Assembly: GCA_014799675.1 (NCBI GenBank)
Contig: JAAVHM010000014.1
Span: forward strand, 3,836-51,895
Direction: 5' to 3'
Origin: Ruminococcus sp.
GTDB lineage: Bacteria > Bacillota > Clostridia > Oscillospirales > Ruminococcaceae
DNA: 48,060 bases
Of this stretch, positions 32,590 through 40,926 are shown piece by piece. The translations under genes were made by a program, and so were the position numbers. Position 1 is the stretch's first letter; each line of letters opens with the position of its first letter. Under the pieces are notes generated by a model. It ran no database searches. It had not been told where the DNA came from and saw only the letters and a program-made list of their open reading frames with translations.

Positions 32590-33960
32590 TTAAATTAACC
32601 CTTTTTTAACAAGCGCATTAATTGTCTTTTTGTCAATATCATATTGACTTTCAATAACGCCGTCATCATTTCTTTCAAAACGTTTCGCACTAACAATCAT
32701 ATTGTTTTCATAAATATATTTCGTAGAAATGTACATCTGTGGATTCATACCACCGTCAAATAATTCATCAAATTTATCATCATTAGGAAACAACCTATAT
32801 GTATCATCACCTATATCACAGTCAAAGCTGTATGATTCTGCACCAACGCTTTCCAATAACTTTCCGTCAATATAATGGTAATCTTCCATAACGTAAAGTT
32901 TATGTTCATCATACTTAATAAATGACATCAGCTTTCCATTTTTATCATATGAATTTTCTTCGGTAAACATATAAACAAATACTCCGTTTTTTTCCTGACG
33001 ATATTCCGAAAAAACCATTTTATTGTTTTCTCTAAAATATACTCTGCATGAAAAAGGCGGTTTTTGACTGCCATCCAAATAATGTTCGGCATAAATTGGA
33101 TAGTTTTCGTCATCAAGATAATACTTTATAAAATCATCTTTACACTCATCTGCACTTTTCTTCTGAATACCAGTATCAAATTTTCCGGTTTCAAATATGG
33201 GATTTAACCTATAAAAATGTATATCATTGCAGCCTTTTTTATAAAAAACTTCATGACATTTCTCTTTTGCTTCATCAGATATACCTACATACTTGGCATA
33301 TTTTTTTGACATTTCAAAACAATAACCCTTAATTTCCAAAAGCCTGCTGTCTGAGACAAATTTTTCGGCAGAATTGCACTCTTCAAAAAAATCGCACTTA
33401 TTTTCATTTGCTTCGCCATAACTGTAGCCAACAATAAATTTACTTATAATTTTTGAAGCTTCTTTGTCAAAATCCAGAAAACTATGATAGATGTAATTAT
33501 TATTTTTATATTCGTTTATCGTTCTTTCAACAAGTTCTAACAGTATCTCTGTCTGTTCCTCAAGAAAATATGGCTTAAAAATGTTACAGCACGTTCTTAT
33601 ATATTTTTTGGCAAAAGCAGTACTGTTTTCATCTTCCTCATTGCTGCTTTCTACAAATTCATTGTCGGAAAGGAATTCCACAAGCTGACGAAATACAGCA
33701 TTTTCAAAGCTGTCAGCGTAATATTCAGGTTCATCATCATCGTGATAGTATAAAAATATTTTTTCACTGTCATTATCCGCAACCCAAACATCGCCTCCAC
33801 CCGTTACTGCAAAAGGAATTGCATCTTCTGGAATAAAATCAAAAAAAATATTTGATTTTTTCTCACTTATCCATTCCATATCCCTAATCCAAATGTAATT
33901 ATTGCTTGAAGTATCAAAATATCCTGCATTTACCATATCAGTATAACATTTATTTTTCAT
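32590..33960 (-). CDS. AT-rich SUKH/SMI1-like hypothetical protein
   Basis: 456 residues, acidic and rich in Asn, Lys, Tyr and Phe, without signal or membrane segment. Residues 20-95 (DFIPEDAIPFAVTGGGDVWVADNDSEK) resemble the SUKH/SMI1-KNR4 fold found in immunity proteins of toxin systems. The C-terminal half has YDKNGKLMSFIKYDE and YHYIDGKLLE strands that recall YwqK-type repeats. No toxin gene is next to it. The DNA is markedly more A+T-rich than its neighbours, a sign of transfer. Family naming is tentative. AAAGGAT precedes the ATG. Confidence 0.78.
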   Translation of the reverse strand: MKNKCYTDMVNAGYFDTSSNNYIWIRDMEWISEKKSNIFFDFIPEDAIPFAVTGGGDVWVADNDSEKIFLYYHDDDEPEYYADSFENAVFRQLVEFLSDNEFVESSNEEDENSTAFAKKYIRTCCNIFKPYFLEEQTEILLELVERTINEYKNNNYIYHSFLDFDKEASKIISKFIVGYSYGEANENKCDFFEECNSAEKFVSDSRLLEIKGYCFEMSKKYAKYVGISDEAKEKCHEVFYKKGCNDIHFYRLNPIFETGKFDTGIQKKSADECKDDFIKYYLDDENYPIYAEHYLDGSQKPPFSCRVYFRENNKMVFSEYRQEKNGVFVYMFTEENSYDKNGKLMSFIKYDEHKLYVMEDYHYIDGKLLESVGAESYSFDCDIGDDTYRLFPNDDKFDELFDGGMNPQMYISTKYIYENNMIVSAKRFERNDDGVIESQYDIDKKTINALVKKGLI

Positions 33961-33976
33961 AAATACTATCCTTTCA

Positions 33977-33998
33977 TTTTTTACATATTTGTAAAAAA
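33977..33998. promoter_or_regulatory. perfect palindrome upstream of the SUKH-like gene
   Basis: TTTTTTACA-TATT-TGTAAAAAA, a perfect 9-base inverted repeat 17 bases before the ATG, next to a possible TTGACT...AATATG promoter. It could be an operator. No other gene is seen in 33961-34131. Confidence 0.45.
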
Positions 33999-34131
33999 TA
34001 CTCAGCAGTCAACACAACAATTCTATCTATAGCTTTTTATCATTACATAAAATTATGGTTAATAATCCTAATATCTAACTTGCAAAGATACGAGATAAAA
34101 CAAGAATACCACCAATTTCGCTGCTGTAATT

Positions 34132-34578
34132 TTATTCTCCCTTAAGCTCGGAAATAACGTTTATAAAGCTTTCAACATCGCTGAAATCCTTATACACCGA
34201 GGCGAAGCGCACGTACGCCACCTGGTCTATCTCCTTTAAATTCTGCAAAACTATATCCCCTATCTCGCTGTAGGTTATCTGATTTTCCATGCTGTTTGCA
34301 AAGTAGCTTTCAACGCTTTCCACTATCCTGTCTATGTCCTCAACAGAAACAGGACGCTTTTTCACCGCCGTTGAAAGACCCTTTATAAGCTTGTTCCTGT
34401 CGAATATCTCAATGGAATTGTCCCTTTTCAGCACAAGCTGGACGGGCATTTCCACCGCCTCGTATGTAGTGAACCTTTTTCCGCAGCGGACGCACTCTCT
34501 GCGGCGGCGTTTTTTTCCGTCCACGGGACGGGAATCCACTACCTTTGTATCCTCAAAGCCGCAAAACGGACATTTCAT
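34132..34578 (-). CDS. nrdR: transcriptional repressor NrdR
   Basis: 148 residues. N-terminal zinc ribbon CPFC...CVRC with the KVVDSR and RRRRECVRCGKRFTTYE segments, then an ATP-cone domain (VLKRDNSIEIFDRNKLIKGL). NrdR senses ATP/dATP and represses ribonucleotide reductase genes at NrdR boxes. No nrd gene lies in this window, so its targets are elsewhere. GGAGG precedes the ATG; own promoter. Confidence 0.97.
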   Translation of the reverse strand: MKCPFCGFEDTKVVDSRPVDGKKRRRRECVRCGKRFTTYEAVEMPVQLVLKRDNSIEIFDRNKLIKGLSTAVKKRPVSVEDIDRIVESVESYFANSMENQITYSEIGDIVLQNLKEIDQVAYVRFASVYKDFSDVESFINVISELKGE

Positions 34579-34649
34579 AAACAGAATCCCTCCAAGATGC
34601 CAGAGGCAAGATGCAAGAACAGAGATATTTTCCCTGTTCTTTATTTATT

Positions 34650-34678
34650 ATTATACATTTTTTGCGGCGGTTTGTCAA
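34650..34678 (-). promoter_or_regulatory. sigma-A promoter of nrdR
   Basis: Minus strand TTGACA (34673-34678), 17-base spacer, TATAAT (34650-34655). It overlaps the end of the TVP38-family gene by a few bases. The leader contains AGAACAG...CTGTTCT and purine-rich repeat words (GCCAGAGGCAAGATGCAAG at 34599-34617). Confidence 0.88.
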
Positions 34679-35364
34679 GAATTTTTATCCTTTTTATGTC
34701 TTTTCTTGTAAAAATAATAAACCAAAGCCGAACCTACGGCAAACACTACCTCCACCACCGCGGCTATCCAGAACGCGGGAGAGGTGGGGTGTTCAACGTT
34801 TGCGCCCATTAAAGTAGTTGTGACAAGTCCGGGGAAAATGCCCAAAAACGACCCTGCAAGGTACTTTGCGGGGGAAAAGTCCGTCGAGCCCAAAAACAAG
34901 CTCACCACATCGCAGGGGAGGATATTTATTACCCTCAAAAAATATGCGATAAAAAATTCGTTGTCCGACTTGAATTCACGGAGCTTGTCCGCGTTTTTCT
35001 GCTTGCTGATTATCTTTTCCACAAATTCTCTTTCGGCAAATCTGCCTATCAGATACGGCAGCGTTATCATGACCAGTACCCCTATGCAGTTCACAAGCAG
35101 GGCGGCAAAATAGCTTGGAAAAATGCTTCCCGACGCCGCCACAAGTATAAGCATGGGGAAAAACATTGACAGGGATTTCATGCCGAAAAGACCTATCATC
35201 ACCAATGCCGCAAGCCAGAGGTTGTCGGGGGTGAATTCAAGTATATGCCCGATAGTCACCCCTCTGAAAAATCTGAAATAAATAAATACGCAGACAATTA
35301 TCATTATCACGGGCGCAGCCTGCATAAGCTTCTTTATCGCCGCAGTGCCTTTGAGCTTCCGCAC
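34675..35364 (-). CDS. TVP38/TMEM64 family membrane protein
   Basis: About 229 residues with about five to six membrane segments. The VTT core is visible: FPMLILVAASGSIFPSYFAALLVNCIGV and YFLRVINILPCDVVSLFLGSTDFSPAKYLAGSFLGIFPG. Family members act in membrane lipid handling (DedA relatives). The ATG at 35373 touches GGAG directly, so I prefer the GTG three codons later (8 bases after GGAG). It lies 31 bases from cls, which also acts on phospholipids. Confidence 0.9.
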   Translation of the reverse strand: MRKLKGTAAIKKLMQAAPVIMIIVCVFIYFRFFRGVTIGHILEFTPDNLWLAALVMIGLFGMKSLSMFFPMLILVAASGSIFPSYFAALLVNCIGVLVMITLPYLIGRFAEREFVEKIISKQKNADKLREFKSDNEFFIAYFLRVINILPCDVVSLFLGSTDFSPAKYLAGSFLGIFPGLVTTTLMGANVEHPTSPAFWIAAVVEVVFAVGSALVYYFYKKRHKKDKNS

Positions 35365-35395
35365 AAAATTCATCTCCTTTGTCAGCGAATAGAAA

Positions 35396-36964
35396 TCACA
35401 TTAACGGTGCGATTATTCTTAAAATATGTCCCGCTATCCTCTTGAAAACATTGTATTTTTTGCAGTCCTCGACTGTTATTTGAACGCACTTTTCAAGGGT
35501 TTTACGGACGTCGTCCTCAACCTGTCTTACAACGGAATTCATATAGAAATAGCAGGCGCACTCAAAATGCAGGAACAAGCTCCTGTAATCGAGGTTTATA
35601 CTTCCCACAACAGCCCGTATGCCGTCGCTTACAAAGCATTTAGCGTGAACAAAGCCGGGGGTGTACTCATAAATTTTTACCCCTGCCGAAATAAGCTCCT
35701 TGTAGTAAGACCTTGCAAGGATATAGGCGTACTGCTTGTCGGGAATGTGTGGCATGATTATGATTACCTCCACGCCCCGCTTTGCGGCATAGGTCAGCGC
35801 GCTTGTCATCTCGTTGTCGAGAATAAGGTAAGGCGTCATTATGTGGACGTACTTCTCCGCGCGGTTCAGTATGTCAAGATAGACGTTCTGACCCACGTTC
35901 TCGTTGTCAAGGGGACTGTCCCCGTAAGGCATTACAAAGCCGCCTGTGGGGAGGTTTTTCTCGGCAATTTCGGGGAAATCCGTCTTTATGAATTTTTCGT
36001 ACTTGTCCTCACAGCCGTATTCCGTAATATTCCAGTTTTGCAGGAACATCATTGTAAAGCCCGCAACAGCCTCGCCCTTTATCATAACGGCGGTGTCCTT
36101 CCAATGCCCGAACCTGCTGCACTTGTTTATATATTCGTCCGCAAGGTTCACTCCGCCCGTGAAAGCGGTGTGACCGTCCACAACCAAAATTTTCCTGTGG
36201 TCGCGGTTGTTCTGCACCGTGGACAAAACAGGCTTTATTGGGGAAAACATCTTGCACTTTACTCCCTGTGCAATAAGCTTTTTGGGGTAACTGTACGGCA
36301 CAAGCACAAGGCTGCACATTCCGTCGTACATAAAGCGGACGTCCACGCCCTCCCCCGCCTTGCGGATAAGAATTTCAAGTATAGTATCCCACATTTCGCC
36401 CCGTTCAACAATAAAATATTCCATGAAAATAAATTCCTTGGCATTTTCAAGCTCCCGAACCATTGACTCGAAAGCGTCCTCGCCGAGAGGGTAATATTCG
36501 GCGTAGGTATTTTTCCAGACGGGATAGCCTGCGTACTTCCGCATATACACGGCAAGGTTTTTCTCCCTTGTGCTTATTTCGGAAAGCTCCTCTAAAGTCT
36601 TTTCGTCCTGCTCGATAAAGGGTGATGTTTCGCCGATAAGCTTAAGTATACGCTTGTTCATGACGTGAGTTCCCCACTCCATTTTTACGAAAACGTACAA
36701 TATCGTGCCGAACACGGGTATAAGCGTAACGGGGATTATCCACGCAAGCTTGTAGTAGGGGTTTGTGTTGTCGTTTATTATCCATATGATAACAATTGCC
36801 GAAAGCACCGCCGAGGCTATGCTGAAATACACAAAATTATCATAGAAAAAGCTTAAAGCCGAAACGAGAAAAAACACCTGCAATGCAAGCCCCAGCACCA
36901 CTACCATGGTTCTGCCGAAAATTATTCTCACAAGGCTTTTCAGCTTTCTTTTCCATTCTTTCAT
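35396..36964 (-). CDS. cls: cardiolipin synthase
   Basis: Phospholipase-D-type enzyme that joins two phosphatidylglycerols to cardiolipin at the membrane. 522 residues: N-terminal membrane helices (about 12-65), then two HKD motifs, HRKILVVDGHTAFTGG (about residue 258) and HAKCFVSDGIRAVVGS (about residue 440). Length and layout fit the family. Followed closely by the TVP38-family gene on the same strand. GGAAAG precedes the ATG. Confidence 0.95.
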   Translation of the reverse strand: MKEWKRKLKSLVRIIFGRTMVVVLGLALQVFFLVSALSFFYDNFVYFSIASAVLSAIVIIWIINDNTNPYYKLAWIIPVTLIPVFGTILYVFVKMEWGTHVMNKRILKLIGETSPFIEQDEKTLEELSEISTREKNLAVYMRKYAGYPVWKNTYAEYYPLGEDAFESMVRELENAKEFIFMEYFIVERGEMWDTILEILIRKAGEGVDVRFMYDGMCSLVLVPYSYPKKLIAQGVKCKMFSPIKPVLSTVQNNRDHRKILVVDGHTAFTGGVNLADEYINKCSRFGHWKDTAVMIKGEAVAGFTMMFLQNWNITEYGCEDKYEKFIKTDFPEIAEKNLPTGGFVMPYGDSPLDNENVGQNVYLDILNRAEKYVHIMTPYLILDNEMTSALTYAAKRGVEVIIIMPHIPDKQYAYILARSYYKELISAGVKIYEYTPGFVHAKCFVSDGIRAVVGSINLDYRSLFLHFECACYFYMNSVVRQVEDDVRKTLEKCVQITVEDCKKYNVFKRIAGHILRIIAPLM

Positions 36965-37002
36965 TTATGAAAACTTTCCTTTCTTTTTCAAACGATAAGA
37001 AT

Positions 37003-37031
37003 ATTTTAACTCTTATGACGAATATTGTCAA
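37003..37031 (-). promoter_or_regulatory. sigma-A promoter of cls
   Basis: Minus strand TTGACA (37026-37031), 17-base spacer, TAAAAT (37003-37008). Confidence 0.83.
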
Positions 37032-37039
37032 GATAATTT

Positions 37040-37172
37040 AGATAAATTTTCATTTACTAAAGGCAAGAGGCAAGAGACTGGAAGCCGGAAGACGTTTCCG
37101 CAGCAATATTTCCCCCTGTTAATTCCAGCCTCTAGCCTCTGCCCTCTGGCTTCTGATTGTGATAGGTTAATG
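37040..37172. repeat. ~125 bp dispersed element with AGAGGCAAG-type arms, copy B
   Basis: Opposite orientation to copy A (4980-5110). It starts GATAAATTTTCATTTAC, has GGCAAGAGGCAAGAGACTGG, then the core GAAGACGTTTCCGCAGC and AATATTTCCCCCTGTTAATTC, then the pyrimidine arm CCAGCCTCTAGCCTCTGCC. The core is nearly identical in the two copies; the arms have drifted. It fills most of the 320-base space between cls and the RING-type gene. Confidence 0.82.
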
Positions 37173-37189
37173 AAACATTGAAAAATTAC

Positions 37190-37218
37190 TTGTTATTTGG
37201 ATAATTTTATGGTATAAT
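37190..37218 (+). promoter_or_regulatory. promoter of the RING-type gene and galU
   Basis: Plus strand TTGTTA (37190-37195), 17-base spacer, TATAAT (37213-37218). Confidence 0.83.
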
Positions 37219-37284
37219 ACAAGTACATATATACAGCGTTTTAATAAGCACCGCTGTTGTTTTTATTACGGAGGTTTAACCAAA

Positions 37285-38301
37285 ATGGCAGGTTATATTG
37301 GCACAAGATGTATGGTTTGCAGCGAAAAATTTACAGAGGAAGACGATATCGTAGTCTGCCCCGAATGCGGTACTCCATACCATAAGGAATGTTACAAAAA
37401 AGAGGAAAAATGCGTGAACACCGTCCTGCACGAAAACGGCGGCTCATGGAAGCCCTCATACGATACGGGAAGCGACAGCTCACAGACGGAAAGCGTTGTC
37501 TGCCGCTTCTGCGGGTACTCAAATCCGCCCCTTACCCTTTTTTGCCGCAAATGCGGTATGCCCGCACAGAGCTTGCAGGACATTAACGCCGAAAATATCA
37601 GGAACGAACAGCGCTATGGCGGCGTAAACATCAACAGCGACCCGGGCGCCTACAACGGCAACGCGGGAAGCGGTATGCCCTTTAATCCGTTTTTGATAAA
37701 TTTTTCCGACCCGCTTTGCGGCTTTAACCCAGACGAGGATTTCGACGGCGTCAAAATGTCCGAGCTGGGCGACTTTGTGGGGACGAACACCCATTACTAC
37801 CTACCCATATTCAAACGCTTCAAGGAAAGCGGCAGGCTGCTGACGTGGAACTTCAGCGCAATGCTTGTCCCCGAGCTGTATTTTGCCTACAGAAAAATGC
37901 CGCTTTACGCCTTTGCCGCGCTTATCATGCGGTTTGTTTCGCTTATTCCGCAGCTTATAATGTTCTGCGCTCAAATGCCGCAGTACGGCAGGCTGTACGA
38001 ATTTGCGTCAAAATTTGACTTTACGGGGACTGCTTTCAGCGGCGTTCTTATGCTCTGCTCAATAATAGTGTACGCTTTGATGTTTACATCGGGACTTATG
38101 GGCAACAAGCTTTACTACAACCATACTCTGAAAAAGATCGGGAAAATAAAGTCCTGTTCGGATTCTGCAAACGATATTTATATCCTTAACCGCAAAGGCG
38201 GCACTTCGGGGGGACTTCTTGCGCTGTTTATCTGCCTTATGGCTATACCTTATATTTTATTGCTTTTTGCGGACTTTTTAGCAATATTTGGCAAGATATA
38301 A
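37285..38301 (+). CDS. RING-finger/zinc-ribbon membrane protein with DUF2628-like part
   Basis: 338 residues. Residues 9-43 form a prokaryotic RING-like finger (CMVCSEKF...VVCPECGTPYHKECY...C); residues 72-92 form a zinc ribbon (CRFCGYSNPPLTLFCRKCG). After a Gly/Asn-rich linker, residues 155-338 hold about four membrane helices of the DUF2628 type (LLTWNFSAMLVPELYFAYRKM). Several Clostridia proteins share this layout; function unknown. GGAGG precedes the ATG. First of a plus-strand series with galU and an ABC ATPase. Confidence 0.88.
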   Translation: MAGYIGTRCMVCSEKFTEEDDIVVCPECGTPYHKECYKKEEKCVNTVLHENGGSWKPSYDTGSDSSQTESVVCRFCGYSNPPLTLFCRKCGMPAQSLQDINAENIRNEQRYGGVNINSDPGAYNGNAGSGMPFNPFLINFSDPLCGFNPDEDFDGVKMSELGDFVGTNTHYYLPIFKRFKESGRLLTWNFSAMLVPELYFAYRKMPLYAFAALIMRFVSLIPQLIMFCAQMPQYGRLYEFASKFDFTGTAFSGVLMLCSIIVYALMFTSGLMGNKLYYNHTLKKIGKIKSCSDSANDIYILNRKGGTSGGLLALFICLMAIPYILLLFADFLAIFGKI

Positions 38302-38341
38302 GCTTACCAAATATAAAAAATCTTCCGAAAGGGGTGCAGGA

Positions 38342-39211
38342 ATGAAGATCAGAAAGGCTGTCATAACCGCCGCGGGGTACGGCACAAGAATGCTTCCCGC
38401 AACAAAATCAATGCCCAAGGAAATGCTTCCCATTCTGGACAAGCCCGCCATTCAGTACATTGTTGAGGAATGCGTCTCGGCTGGAATTACCGACATACTT
38501 ATAATTTTATCAAGGGGCAAGCAGATCATTGAAGACCATTTCGACCGCTCCCCCGATTTGGAGCGTCAGCTCCGTAAAAGCGGCAAGGACGGGCTTTGCA
38601 AAAAAATAAAAAAAATTTCTTCCATGGCAAATATTGTATACGTCCGCCAAGCCGAGCAGCTTGGTCTGGGACACGCTGTCCTGTGCGCGAAAAGCTTTGC
38701 GGGGGGCGAACCCTTTGCGGTGCTTTACGGCGACGACGTTATTATCGGCGAAGACCCTGCGATCGCACAGCTTTGCAGAGCCTATGAAAAGTACGGAAAA
38801 GGCATTGTCGGCATAAAGGAAGTCTCCGCGGAGGAAGTTATGAAGTACGACTCAATGAAGCTTGAAGCCCTTGAGGACGGCTGCTTTGAGATAACGGACA
38901 TGATAGAAAAGCCCCTGCCCGAGCAGATATTTTCCCACTACTCCATTTTGGGAAGATGTATTCTTCCGCCCGAGATTTTCGATATTCTGGAGCAAACCCC
39001 TTACGGAAAGGGCGGCGAATTACAGCTTACCGACGCAATGAAAGCTCTTGCGAACCGTGAGACCATGATAGGAGTGGATTTCACGGGTACGCGCTACGAT
39101 ATGGGGAACAAGCTGAGCGCGCTTACGGCAAGCATTGAGGCGGGACTGAAAAATCCCGAAACTGCCGAGGGGCTTAAAGAGTACATCAAAAAGCTTGCCG
39201 AACAGTTATAA
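38342..39211 (+). CDS. galU: UTP-glucose-1-phosphate uridylyltransferase
   Basis: Makes UDP-glucose for envelope polysaccharides and glycolipids. 289 residues. The nucleotide-binding loop AAGYGTRMLPATKSMPKEMLP, FAVLYGDDVIIG and GTRYDMGNK are typical. The ATG at 38342 follows GGGGTGCAGGA; the frame is open further upstream into the end of the previous gene, but without a ribosome site. Confidence 0.97.
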   Translation: MKIRKAVITAAGYGTRMLPATKSMPKEMLPILDKPAIQYIVEECVSAGITDILIILSRGKQIIEDHFDRSPDLERQLRKSGKDGLCKKIKKISSMANIVYVRQAEQLGLGHAVLCAKSFAGGEPFAVLYGDDVIIGEDPAIAQLCRAYEKYGKGIVGIKEVSAEEVMKYDSMKLEALEDGCFEITDMIEKPLPEQIFSHYSILGRCILPPEIFDILEQTPYGKGGELQLTDAMKALANRETMIGVDFTGTRYDMGNKLSALTASIEAGLKNPETAEGLKEYIKKLAEQL

Positions 39212-39225
39212 GGAGTTACAAAAAA

Positions 39226-39996
39226 ATGCCGATACTTACAGCAAAAAACATAACCTGCGGCTACGGCGGCGAGGACGTTATACGGGACGTTTCCTTTACC
39301 CTTGAAAGGGGCGAGATACTTTCCCTTGCGGGGGAAAACGGCTGCGGAAAGACCACCCTGCTTCGGGCTGTCTGCGGGCTTATCCCCGTAAAGTCGGGGG
39401 GGGCTTACATTGACGGAAAGCTTATTTCCGACATACCCTTAAAGGAGCGCGCCTGCCGAATTGCCCTGCTTTCCCAGACGGGAGCAGGGGGAGATTACTC
39501 CGAATACACGGTCATGGACACGGTTCTTATGGGACGATACGCGCGGCAAAAGGGAGGTATTTTTTCGGAAGCTTCCCCCGAGGACATTGCCGCCGCGGAA
39601 AAATACATAGCCGAAACAGGCTTGCAGGGGCTTGAAAACCGTCTTATCACCGAGCTTTCGGGGGGACAGTTACAGCGGGTCTTTCTTGCGAGAGCCTTTG
39701 CACAAGAGCCTGACGTTATTTTTCTTGACGAGCCTGCAAATCATCTTGATCTGAAACGGCAGACTGCGCTTGCGGAACATCTAAAAAAATGGGTCGCGGA
39801 GGGCAAGTCCGTGGTGGGAGTTTTCCATGATCTGGGATTTGCGGCGGCGGTCTCCGACAGGATAATGCTTATAAAGGACGGCAGAGCCGTGCTTTGCGGG
39901 GAGACAAAGGAAGTCCTCCGTTCGGAAGAGCTGAACGAGGTTTTCGGCACAGACGTAAGAGCCTACATGAAAAGTATTGCCGATATATGGAAATAA
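39226..39996 (+). CDS. ABC transporter ATP-binding protein (FecE/BtuD-like)
   Basis: 256 residues. Walker A GENGCGKTT (residues about 36-44), Q-loop LLSQTG, signature LSGGQLQRV, Walker B VIFLDEPANHLD and switch histidine VFHDL are all intact. The closest group is the iron-siderophore/cobalamin importer ATPases. No permease or binding-protein gene is adjacent, so its partners must be elsewhere. AAGGAG precedes the ATG, 14 bases after galU. Confidence 0.93.
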   Translation: MPILTAKNITCGYGGEDVIRDVSFTLERGEILSLAGENGCGKTTLLRAVCGLIPVKSGGAYIDGKLISDIPLKERACRIALLSQTGAGGDYSEYTVMDTVLMGRYARQKGGIFSEASPEDIAAAEKYIAETGLQGLENRLITELSGGQLQRVFLARAFAQEPDVIFLDEPANHLDLKRQTALAEHLKKWVAEGKSVVGVFHDLGFAAAVSDRIMLIKDGRAVLCGETKEVLRSEELNEVFGTDVRAYMKSIADIWK

Positions 39997-40082
39997 CAGT
40001 AAATTAAACCGTCGCTATAAACGCGGCGGGTAAAAAATTATTTTGTATCCGTATGCAAAATTTGTAAAAACGAGGTGCTTTT

Positions 40083-40880
40083 ATGTTTAAAAGGTTTTAC
40101 GCAGCAGCTGCTGCAATTATTGCAATGCTCACCGCGCCGCAGGGACAGCCTGCCGAGGACAGCTATAAAAATATCGAGATAGAGGGAAAAAATTACACGC
40201 TTTCATTCGAGGACAATTTTGAGGGGGAAGCTATTGACGAGACAAAGTGGGAGCAGTGTCCCGAGCAAAAGCGGCAGGATCTGAACAACTACTGGGACAA
40301 CAGTATGTCCTATCTTGACGGCGAGGGAAACCTTATCATCGGAATGTCCTACGACGAAAGCTCCGACCGTTTTTTAAGCGGCGGGGTGCGCTCAAAGGGC
40401 AGGTTTGAGCAGGCATACGGCTATTTTGAGATACGCTGCACGGTGAACACCGTCCCCGGCTACTGGACGGCTTTCTGGCTTATGGGCGACAGCGTTGTTG
40501 ACGAGACAAAGGGCGGAAAAAACGGCACGGAAATTGACATTATGGAGACGGCATATCTTGAAAAAGGAGAGGTTCAGAACACCCTTAACTGGGACGGCTA
40601 CGGTTCGGCTCACAAGTCCCTCGGCAACGTCAGCAAGGTCAATATTTACGACGGCGAGTACCACACTTTTGCCCTGCTGTGGACTAAAAACGAGTATGTT
40701 TTCTACACAGACGGCAAGGAGACATGGCGTACAAACGCATCTTCCGCGCTTGGTACGTGTGAAGTCCCGCTTTTTCTGAAAATAACCTCCGAGACAGGCT
40801 CATGGACAGGCACGCCCGACCCGAAAGCCCTCCCCGACTTTATGAAAATAGATTATGTAAGAGTTTACCAAGCGGATTAA
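40083..40880 (+). CDS. secreted GH16 family beta-glucanase
   Basis: 265 residues. Signal peptide of about 24 residues (FKRFYAAAAAIIAMLTAPQG), then one GH16 domain. The catalytic motif E-I-D-I-M-E in GTEIDIMETAY holds nucleophile and acid/base (about residue 157). GYFEIRCTVNTVPGYWTAFWLM and the C-terminal MKIDYVRVYQ are family typical. The compact form suggests a lichenase or laminarinase acting on beta-1,3(1,4)-glucans; no carbohydrate-binding or dockerin module is present. GAGGTG precedes the ATG. Confidence 0.94.
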   Translation: MFKRFYAAAAAIIAMLTAPQGQPAEDSYKNIEIEGKNYTLSFEDNFEGEAIDETKWEQCPEQKRQDLNNYWDNSMSYLDGEGNLIIGMSYDESSDRFLSGGVRSKGRFEQAYGYFEIRCTVNTVPGYWTAFWLMGDSVVDETKGGKNGTEIDIMETAYLEKGEVQNTLNWDGYGSAHKSLGNVSKVNIYDGEYHTFALLWTKNEYVFYTDGKETWRTNASSALGTCEVPLFLKITSETGSWTGTPDPKALPDFMKIDYVRVYQAD

Positions 40881-40926
40881 AATTGCGGACTATGCGTTAC
40901 TTTTAAAAATATATGGGGGAATTAAA

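Noticed and set aside
35426..36466. Plus-strand frame of 346 residues opposite cardiolipin synthase
   Set aside because: Antisense shadow; the opposite strand has both HKD motifs in frame.
40021..40060. Terminator after the ABC ATPase gene (CCGTCGC with GCGGCGG)
   Set aside because: The stem needs a wobble pair and is not followed by a T run; too weak to list.
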